Below the pieces are notes generated by a model. The model made no database searches. It had not been told where the DNA came from and saw nothing but the letters and a program-made list of their open reading frames with translations. The translations under genes and the position numbers were made by a program. This document shows positions 14,969 to 20,250 of a stretch of 20,250 nt of DNA, one piece after another. Source of the stretch: an uncultured Clostridia bacterium (lineage in GTDB: Bacteria; Bacillota; Clostridia; Christensenellales; Aristaeellaceae). Numbering within the stretch: position 1 is the first letter of the stretch; each line of letters begins with the position of its first letter. Where the stretch lies: positions 1-20,250 of the forward strand of contig CAKTWP010000032.1 of assembly GCA_934630705.1 (NCBI GenBank), read 5' to 3'.

Positions 14969-15929
14969 ACAAATCACGCAGCCTTTCCCGGATCTTCTCC
15001 TCCGCAAACCCGGCGGTTTTCCCGGCCATGATCAGCCGCACGGCGGCCGCCTCCCGCTCCCGCATCAGCAGATACCCAACGATCCGCTGGGCCGCGTCAA
15101 TGCTACGGCGATACGGCGCGTAAACGCTGAGCAGATAATCGTCCGTGGCCCGTTCCAGCTGCGCGATTTTTCCGGGCGCGTTCTGCGCCGCAAGGGCGGC
15201 CTGATACACCCTGGGGCCGTACTCCTTCACCAGCTGCGGCAGCTTTTCCGGCTTTTCATAAGCCGACAGCCACGCCTGCTGGGCGATCGTGCCACCGGGC
15301 AGCAGCATCTCTTTGAAAAAGGAAGCAGGCTTGCCCATGTGCAACGCGCGCAGTGCCATGGAAAGGTTCACCAGATCAGCCTTGGCCGTAAAAAACGCTC
15401 GCTCCGTCCTGGCATTTTTGGGCAGCCAGGAGAAGACGGTCTCGTACTGGGCCTTGTCCAGCGTCACATCCACGTCCAGCGGATCCGGGCTGACGGCCAG
15501 ACGCCTTTCCAGCCCGTCCAGCGCTGCGGCCAGAATGGGATCCAGATTGGTATACCTGTGTTCGGCCACGTCATGCCGCAGCGTATCCACGGAATAGCCC
15601 CCGCACAGGGACAGCGATTCCGCTTCCGCGCCCAGACACCGGGCCTTAAGCAGGATTTTCAGATTGTTCACATCATAGCGCAGCAGAAAGCAGGCAATGA
15701 GCTTTTCGTTCGTGGCCAGCCTCCGCGTCACCTGGCACGCCTGTTCCACATGGGCGGCGGCCATCTGTTCGTAGTTTTCGCCCGTTGTCCAGCCGATTTC
15801 GGCCAGCGCATGGCGGGCGTCCTGGGCGGAGGGGGCTTGCAGCAGCCGGTCCAGCTTGGTCTGGTCCAGCGCGTTCTTCTGCAGCACGCTCAGCCGTCCA
15901 ATGGCATAATAAATGCTATCCTGGGGCAA
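14961..15929 (-). CDS. ntpC: V-type ATPase subunit C (V0 d-like adaptor)
   Basis: Funnel-shaped subunit that sits on the membrane ring and holds the central stalk. The 322 residues are mostly helical with no membrane segments. YYAIGRLSVLQ at the start and FLLRYDVNNLKILLKARCLG at about 82-101 match the C/d family. A TTG at 15927-15929 is the best start: AAGGGGG (15937-15943) is 7 nt away and the following PQDSIYYAIGR aligns with the usual N-terminus, whereas no ATG lies in a suitable place. It begins 20 nt after ntpE. Sequence conservation in this family is low, so the C-terminal part is assigned mostly by position. Confidence 0.9.
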   Translation of the reverse strand: MPQDSIYYAIGRLSVLQKNALDQTKLDRLLQAPSAQDARHALAEIGWTTGENYEQMAAAHVEQACQVTRRLATNEKLIACFLLRYDVNNLKILLKARCLGAEAESLSLCGGYSVDTLRHDVAEHRYTNLDPILAAALDGLERRLAVSPDPLDVDVTLDKAQYETVFSWLPKNARTERAFFTAKADLVNLSMALRALHMGKPASFFKEMLLPGGTIAQQAWLSAYEKPEKLPQLVKEYGPRVYQAALAAQNAPGKIAQLERATDDYLLSVYAPYRRSIDAAQRIVGYLLMREREAAAVRLIMAGKTAGFAEEKIRERLRDLYG

Positions 15930-15949
15930 GCCTAATCCCCCTTCCGCTT

Positions 15950-16540
15950 TTAATTGGGAAACAGCACCTTGGCCACGTCGCCTTCCAGCGCCATGCGGCT
16001 GCCGCTCACCAGGGCTTCAAAGGTGCAGTTCAGCGCCTCGCCGCCCCGGCGCAGCTCAAACCCGCAGCCGGGAATGGACATGCCCTGCTGCAGCGCCGCC
16101 GTCTTCCCCGCTTTGCTCAGCGCGGCGTTAGCGTCCTCCAGGAACGAAGCGTCAAACCAATCGGCCTGATTTTCCCCGATCAGCACCGTTTCGTCTCCCT
16201 TGGCGGCGGCAAGCAGCTCCTCCAGAAAGAAAGTGCGCTTTTTCGCCTTGGACAGCGCCAGCAGCTGAGAAAGCGCCTTGTCAAAGGCCGCGTCCATCAC
16301 CTGCCGCTTCACCTGCAGCTGGCTTTTCTTGTCTTCCAGTTCGGCCATTCGCAGCATCCGGGCTTCCATCTCCGCACAGTCCGCTTTCAGCCGTGCGTTC
16401 ATGGCCTCCTGCTGCTGGCGGGTCTGCTCATCGCACTGGGCGCGAATGGCCGCCACGCGTTTTTCAGCGTCCGCCAGTTGGGCGGACGCAGCTTCCCGCG
16501 CATCGGACTCAATCTTGTTCAGGATGCCCTTCACTTCCAT
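15950..16540 (-). CDS. ntpE: V-type ATPase subunit E (peripheral stalk)
   Basis: Peripheral stalk subunit that pairs with the H/G subunit to hold the head still. The 196 residues begin with a long charged helix (about 1-85, rich in Ala, Glu, Lys and Arg, with heptad-like spacing), followed by a globular C-terminal domain. The C-terminal domain ends in the common GGxxL...R..L pattern (SGSRMALEGDVAKVLFPN). ATG 16538-16540 has GGGG about 7 nt upstream. It lies between ntpK and ntpC, the standard place. The helix is typical of E subunits, and the position makes an alternative unlikely. Confidence 0.93.
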   Translation of the reverse strand: MEVKGILNKIESDAREAASAQLADAEKRVAAIRAQCDEQTRQQQEAMNARLKADCAEMEARMLRMAELEDKKSQLQVKRQVMDAAFDKALSQLLALSKAKKRTFFLEELLAAAKGDETVLIGENQADWFDASFLEDANAALSKAGKTAALQQGMSIPGCGFELRRGGEALNCTFEALVSGSRMALEGDVAKVLFPN

Positions 16541-16555
16541 TGTGTTTCCCCTTTA

Positions 16556-17029
16556 TTACAGCGCAATGGCATTCACCATCAGGAAGGATACCAGCAGCGC
16601 AAACACGGCGTAGGTTTCAACCATAACGGCCATGGTAACGCCCTTACCGGAAAGCTCGGCGCGCTGACCGGTCATGAGCATGCCGGCCATGGAAACCTTG
16701 GCCTGACGGATGGCGGAATAGTAACCAACCAGCGCGACGGGCAGGCAGGCAACCAGATACGCAATGCCCTGCTCCAGGGTAACGGCCTTGATGGCGCCGC
16801 CCAGCACGCCCACGTTAATCAGCACGATCACAGCGATCAGGAAGCCGTAAATGCCCTGGGTGGCGGGCAGCAGCTGCAGCACCAGCAGCTTGCTGGAAAC
16901 GTCGGGATTCTCACTGGCCACGCCCGCGGCGGTTTCGCCGGCCATGCCAACGCCCTTGCTGGAACCCATACCGGAAACGATTGCAGCCATGGCGGCTGCA
17001 GCCAGTGCCAGAATTTGACCGATAGTCAT
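16556..17029 (-). CDS. ntpK: V-type ATPase membrane c subunit (duplicated, predicted Na+-binding)
   Basis: Proteolipid that forms the membrane rotor ring. The 157 residues contain two fused hairpins (four membrane helices), like the 156-residue E. hirae NtpK. The residues that coordinate Na+ there, L61, T64, Q65, Q110 and E139, have matches here as L54, T57, Q58, Q109 and E138, in LPATQGIYG, RQAK and MVETYA; Y61 matches Y68. This points to a Na+-coupled enzyme, by analogy. The first hairpin lacks an ion-binding carboxylate, as in E. hirae. ATG 17027-17029 has GGGGAGG 9 nt upstream. The 48-nt gap before it is AT-rich, a feature often seen before highly expressed c-subunit genes. Confidence 0.95.
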   Translation of the reverse strand: MTIGQILALAAAAMAAIVSGMGSSKGVGMAGETAAGVASENPDVSSKLLVLQLLPATQGIYGFLIAVIVLINVGVLGGAIKAVTLEQGIAYLVACLPVALVGYYSAIRQAKVSMAGMLMTGQRAELSGKGVTMAVMVETYAVFALLVSFLMVNAIAL

Positions 17030-17077
17030 GATGATTTACCTCCCCAATTTTCGTTTGTTACGTTCTATCATGCAGCC

Positions 17078-19009
17078 TCAGTCCTCCGCTTTCGCGGGCT
17101 GAATGCTTACATACTTGGGCTTTGTTCCCAGCGGGGTGAAGGGCTTGCCCCCATCCTCGTAGAACTTGCCGAAGAATTCAATGTACTGCAGCCGGCAGGA
17201 ATGCACATACGCGCCCAGGGCGTTGATGCCCAGATTGAACGCATGGCAGCCCACAAACAGCACAGCGCCGATCACCTTGCCGATGATGCCCGCACCCCAG
17301 ATCATGCCGATCAGCTGGTTGAACACCATGCCGATGACACCGGTGGCCAGACCCATGCCGAACAGGCGCATATAGGACAGCAGATCGCTGACCCAGCTGG
17401 TCACACCGTAAAGCGCGCCCAGGCCGCCGAAGATCCGCTTGATGGGATTCTTTTCCCCGCGTTTGGTAAACAGCAGGATAATGGCCACGGAGACCAGCGC
17501 CATGATCTGGCCGATCTGCTTGGTGGCGTCCAGCATCAGCAGCCCCAGACCCACCAGCAGGGTGGCCCAGGCGATCTGGTCCGCCAGCGCGGCCAGCGGA
17601 TCGTGACGCTTGAAGTTCATGTATGCCGCTACCGCCAGACCCGCGAACAGATGCACCGCGCCCACGCCAATGCACACGATCATCACCGGCATGGAATTGT
17701 TTACCGAATCCAGCAGCCAGTACTTCTGGGGCAGGGGATTGAAGCCGAACACCGTGTTGTAAATCAAGCCCCAGATAATGGTCGCAATGCCGCCGTAGGT
17801 GAGCAGATAGAGCATCTTGGCATTCTCGAACTTGATTTTCTTGATCTTCATGAAGATGGGGATCAGCAGGGCCATTATCAGCCCGTATCCCGCATCGGAC
17901 ACCATCATACCAAACAGGCAGGCATAGAAGGGGGCCATTACGGCGGTGGGGTCAATTCCCCGGTAATCGGGCAGGGAATAGCCCTCCACCACGATTTCAA
18001 AGGGCGAAGCAAACTTGTTGTTCTTAAGCTGAATGGGCGGATTCTCGTCGTCCAGCGGATCCCGGAATTCCAGCGCCGCATCAGGAGACAGCTTGCGAAT
18101 CTTCGCTTCCACCTTTTCGTAAGCAGGCGTTGGCACCCAGCCGTTAAGCAGGAATGTGGTTTCCGTCACGGCAAAGCGGCTGGCCGCCTGCTGGCGCAGT
18201 AGCTGCTGGCTGAGCACCTCAAAGAGCACCTTGAAGCCTGGGATGTCGCCTGCCATCGCTGCAGTATCCGCCTGAATCTGTTCCCGCTCCCGTGCAATTT
18301 CCGTCAGCTGCGCCTTGAGGGCGGCGACGTACTGCGCCGGGGTCTGGTCGCCCAGGGCCGAGAAGGTTTCCGCTGTGAAATCGCATTCCTCCAGGGCGGC
18401 GGATACGTCTCGCGCCACATCCTGATGGGCCGCCACGATCACGCACAGCAGCTCCTTGGCAGCGCCTACTGCGGTCATCGCCGCCAAGTCCAGTGCGGCA
18501 AGCGCCTGCTCCAGCTTTTGCTGGTTTCGGGCTGGCATGGTGCCCGCCTGATAACGAACAGGGCCGCCGGAAGGCATCGCCTCTTTGGGCGGCATATCCA
18601 GCGCCATCCAGGGCGTATACTGGTCAATGCCCGCCTGCGTCCGGGTTTCCATGGCGGAAAGCTCGCCCCGCCGGCGTTCAAACGCTTCCAGCTGCGCAAC
18701 CTGTTCAAGAAGCTGTGCTTCCTGGGCAGCCGTTTTTTCCGCATCGGCCTGCGCAACCTCCGGGAAGGTGCCGAACATGGGCTTGGGCACTGTATCAAAC
18801 CGCCGCAGCTGGTTGAGTGCCCAGCTGATGCGTTTGATTTTTTCGTCCGTTTCTTCCGCGCCGGTTTTGGCCTGCTCGGCAAAGGCTTCCTCCTCCGGCG
18901 AGGGACCGATGATTTCCACACAGTTCATCCGCTGCAGCGCCCGCAGAATTTTTTCCTTATCTGCCTTGGGCGCCAGCATGGTGAACCGCTTCATTTCAAC
19001 GATCGCCAT
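17078..19009 (-). CDS. ntpI: V-type ATPase membrane subunit I (a subunit)
   Basis: Large stator subunit that carries ions across the membrane beside the c ring. The 643 residues have a soluble N-terminal half with coiled regions (to about residue 355) and a C-terminal half of seven or eight membrane helices. R548 in LLSYMRLFGMGLA is at the place of the essential arginine of the yeast Vph1 motif SYLRLWALS. A second conserved CRLQYIEFFGKFY lies near the end. The ATG at 19007-19009 gives MAIVEMKRFT, the family N-terminus, and has AAAGGG about 9 nt upstream. An earlier ATG (19030) is less likely. The start overlaps the upstream stalk gene by 14 nt. Confidence 0.95.
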   Translation of the reverse strand: MAIVEMKRFTMLAPKADKEKILRALQRMNCVEIIGPSPEEEAFAEQAKTGAEETDEKIKRISWALNQLRRFDTVPKPMFGTFPEVAQADAEKTAAQEAQLLEQVAQLEAFERRRGELSAMETRTQAGIDQYTPWMALDMPPKEAMPSGGPVRYQAGTMPARNQQKLEQALAALDLAAMTAVGAAKELLCVIVAAHQDVARDVSAALEECDFTAETFSALGDQTPAQYVAALKAQLTEIAREREQIQADTAAMAGDIPGFKVLFEVLSQQLLRQQAASRFAVTETTFLLNGWVPTPAYEKVEAKIRKLSPDAALEFRDPLDDENPPIQLKNNKFASPFEIVVEGYSLPDYRGIDPTAVMAPFYACLFGMMVSDAGYGLIMALLIPIFMKIKKIKFENAKMLYLLTYGGIATIIWGLIYNTVFGFNPLPQKYWLLDSVNNSMPVMIVCIGVGAVHLFAGLAVAAYMNFKRHDPLAALADQIAWATLLVGLGLLMLDATKQIGQIMALVSVAIILLFTKRGEKNPIKRIFGGLGALYGVTSWVSDLLSYMRLFGMGLATGVIGMVFNQLIGMIWGAGIIGKVIGAVLFVGCHAFNLGINALGAYVHSCRLQYIEFFGKFYEDGGKPFTPLGTKPKYVSIQPAKAED

Positions 19010-19304
19010 GCCGCAACACCCTTTCCACAATCAGCGCCGAAGCCTGATCCAGCCTGCCGGAGGCCTTCTGCCGGTATGCTTCCAGGGCCTTTTGCTTTTC
19101 GCCCGCCTGGGCGGCAATACGCTTCTCCACGCCGGCTTCAAACTGCTTCAGCTTCTGCTGATAGTCCGCCCGGATGTCTCCGAAAGCCTGGCGGGAGGAT
19201 TCCAGGGTGGCTTCCTCTACGGATTTCACCATCTCCCGGGCCTGTTCCGCCGCCGCCTTGCGGATTTCATCCGCCTTCGTTTCCGCGGCGCGGATGGATT
19301 CCAA
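18996..19304 (-). CDS. V-type ATPase peripheral stalk subunit (H/G type), start uncertain
   Basis: Small coiled-coil subunit that pairs with E in the peripheral stalk; E. hirae calls its counterpart NtpF. From the TTG at 19302-19304 there are 102 residues: one long charged helix (ESIRAAETKADEIRKAAAEQ onward) rich in Ala, Glu and Lys, ending near LIVERVLRHGDR. No good ribosome binding site precedes the TTG. The ideal AAAGGAGGA at 19327-19335 is followed by ATG at 19324-19326 in another frame, which stops after five codons. In-frame codons upstream of TTG would spell KTAIELLESIR, a natural family-like N-terminus without a normal start codon. The gene is probably real but its start, or the sequence there, is doubtful. 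Confidence 0.75.
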   Translation of the reverse strand: MESIRAAETKADEIRKAAAEQAREMVKSVEEATLESSRQAFGDIRADYQQKLKQFEAGVEKRIAAQAGEKQKALEAYRQKASGRLDQASALIVERVLRHGDR

Positions 19305-19323
19305 TAATTCAATAGCCGTTTTT

Positions 19324-19335
19324 CATTCCTCCTTT
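19324..19335 (-). promoter_or_regulatory. Ideal Shine-Dalgarno with out-of-frame ATG before the stalk gene
   Basis: AAAGGAGGA (19327-19335, minus strand) directly precedes ATG (19324-19326), with AGGAGG one nt from the ATG. From there the reading frame is Met-Lys-Asn-Gly-Tyr-stop. Dropping one A of the five-A run (19319-19323) would join the ATG to the stalk gene frame. Confidence 0.6.
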
Positions 19336-19359
19336 GCAGAGGGGTGGGGTCGGTGGGGT

Positions 19360-19989
19360 TTACTTGGTGCCGAACAGCCGGTCGCCCGCATCGCCCAGGC
19401 CGGGGATGATGTAGCCATGCTCATTGAGCCGTTCATCCAGCGCGGCCACGTAGATATCCACATCAGGATGGGCCTTCTGCATGTATTCAATACCTTCGGG
19501 CGCGGCGATCAGGTTCACCAGGCGGATATTCTGGCAGCCGCGTTCCTTAATAAAGGAAATTGCCGCAGCCGCACTGCCGCCGGTGGCCAGCATGGGATCG
19601 AGCACGATCAGCTGCCGATGCTCCGCATCCTCGGGCAGCTTGCAATAGTATTCCACAGGTTTGAGCGTCTGCGGATCGCGATACAGGCCGATATGGCCCA
19701 CCTTGGCGTTGGGAATCAGCTCCATGATGCCGTCCACCATGCCCAGGCCCGCCCGCAGGATGGGGATAATGCCGATGGGCTTGCCCGCCAGCATCTTGGC
19801 TTTCATGGTGGTGATAGGCGTTTCGATCTCCACTTCCTCGGTGGGGAAATCCCGGGTCACTTCGTAAACCATCAGCATGGAAATTTCGTCCAGCAGCTCC
19901 CGGAACTCCTTGCAGCCGGTGTTCTTGTCGCGCATAATGCTCAGCTTATGCTGGATGAGGGGATGATCGAATACATGGACTTTGCTCAT
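19360..19989 (-). CDS. upp: Uracil phosphoribosyltransferase
   Basis: Salvage enzyme that joins uracil to PRPP to form UMP. The 209 residues equal the usual length. MSKVHVFDHPLIQHKLS is the family N-terminus. LDPMLATGGSA at 130-140 is the PRPP-binding motif, and YIIPGLGDAGDRLFGTK is the C-terminal uracil-binding end. Of two ATGs, the one at 19989 is chosen: AAAGGA (19999-20004) is 9 nt away, whereas it directly touches the ATG at 19998. It is transcribed from the promoter at 20058-20086, with no terminator visible before the V-ATPase genes, so it may be co-transcribed with them. In Bacillus subtilis upp lies just before the F-type ATPase genes. Confidence 0.96.
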   Translation of the reverse strand: MSKVHVFDHPLIQHKLSIMRDKNTGCKEFRELLDEISMLMVYEVTRDFPTEEVEIETPITTMKAKMLAGKPIGIIPILRAGLGMVDGIMELIPNAKVGHIGLYRDPQTLKPVEYYCKLPEDAEHRQLIVLDPMLATGGSAAAAISFIKERGCQNIRLVNLIAAPEGIEYMQKAHPDVDIYVAALDERLNEHGYIIPGLGDAGDRLFGTK

Positions 19990-20057
19990 GGGAATCATTC
20001 CTTTCTGCCGTTTATCGTTATTCAGCCTTCGTCAGGATCAATTCTACCCAGCATCCA

Positions 20058-20086
20058 ATTATAAATGAACCGCGGCTGTTTTGCAA
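20058..20086 (-). promoter_or_regulatory. Promoter of upp and probably the V-ATPase operon
   Basis: Minus strand TTGCAA (20081-20086), a 17-bp spacer and TATAAT (20058-20063). The 68-nt leader (19990-20057) before upp shows no clear hairpin. No second comparable promoter was seen between upp and the ATPase genes. Confidence 0.88.
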
Positions 20087-20225
20087 GCCATAAGCATCTT
20101 AAAAAAGGGTTAATTTTCTGTGCCGTGGTCTGCGCGCGTTTCTCCTCCCTTCCGTGTTGCCCATGATAGCGTGGATTTTTCAGGCAGGCAATAGACAAAA
20201 CCGCTGCCCTGACCAAAAAACTGGC

Positions 20226-20244
20226 AAAAAGGGGCCAATGCCCC
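20226..20244 (-). terminator. Terminator of an upstream minus-strand gene outside the window
   Basis: On the minus strand GGGGC (20240-20244) pairs with GCCCC (20231-20235) around a 4-nt loop (20236-20239), followed by TTTTT (20226-20230). The 5-bp stem is short but GC-rich. It suggests that a minus-strand gene ends just beyond the right edge. Between this and the upp promoter (20087-20225) I see no gene. Confidence 0.65.
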
Positions 20245-20250
20245 ACAGAC

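Noticed and set aside
13061..15031. Plus-strand open frame of 656 codons
   Set aside because: Antisense to ntpA and ntpF; same His/Gly-rich shadow composition.
15785..18202. Plus-strand open frame of 805 codons
   Set aside because: Antisense to ntpC, ntpE, ntpK and ntpI, each clearly recognised. It has shadow-like composition and no recognisable domain.
20022..20246. Minus-strand 74-codon frame before upp
   Set aside because: It covers the right-edge terminator and the upp promoter, and no family was recognised.
1..20250. Search by eye for CRISPR arrays, insertion sequences, phage genes, toxin-antitoxin pairs or riboswitches
   Set aside because: No repeated spacer pattern, transposase, terminal repeat set or known riboswitch core was seen; short structured RNAs could still be missed without tools.

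Overview
This window reads as chromosome of an anaerobic, GC-rich Bacillota (Clostridia-type) bacterium. The evidence is the gene order yicC-remA-gmk-rpoZ-coaBC-priA-def-fmt, which is the well-known Firmicutes order; strong AGGAGG-type ribosome binding sites; a RemA/DUF370 regulator; and a full V-type ATPase operon in the Enterococcus hirae ntp-like order. Genus cannot be read from the sequence. No phage, insertion sequence, CRISPR array or rRNA was seen, and no stretch over 300 bases lacks a gene.

Left block (1-6180, all minus strand, transcribed right to left): from a divergent promoter near 6208-6237 the genes run yicC, remA, gmk, rpoZ, coaBC, priA, def and fmt (fmt leaves the window at position 1). 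They are tightly packed with short overlaps. The largest gap (coaBC-priA, 73 nt) holds an unexplained 10-bp inverted repeat. The block joins RNA turnover, nucleotide and coenzyme A synthesis, RNA polymerase omega, replication restart and N-terminal formyl-methionine processing.

Middle block (6200-10816): exoA and a MATE exporter on the plus strand share a promoter with an extended -10 and end at a strong terminator. A tandem GNAT-like acetyltransferase lies on the minus strand facing them. Next come a tRNA-Pro(GGG) gene on the minus strand with its own consensus promoter and terminator, and a divergent AraC-family regulator on the plus strand with its own terminator. The cores of three promoters (yicC, exoA, araC) share TGTGGTATA.

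Right block (10825-20086, all minus strand): from a consensus promoter at 20058-20086, upp is followed by nine V-type ATPase genes in the order stalk H/G, I(a), K(c), E, C, F, A, B, D. No terminator is visible between upp and the ATPase genes. The c subunit keeps the residues that bind Na+ in E. hirae NtpK, so a sodium-coupled enzyme is likely. The start of the stalk gene after upp is abnormal: an ideal Shine-Dalgarno and ATG lie one nucleotide out of frame with the protein. A terminator at the right edge closes a minus-strand gene lying beyond the window.

I did not find a convincing undescribed system; this is mostly core chromosome. The points most worth a second look are the stalk-gene start, the upp/V-ATPase linkage with predicted Na+ specificity, the repeated promoter core, and the coaBC-priA hairpin.
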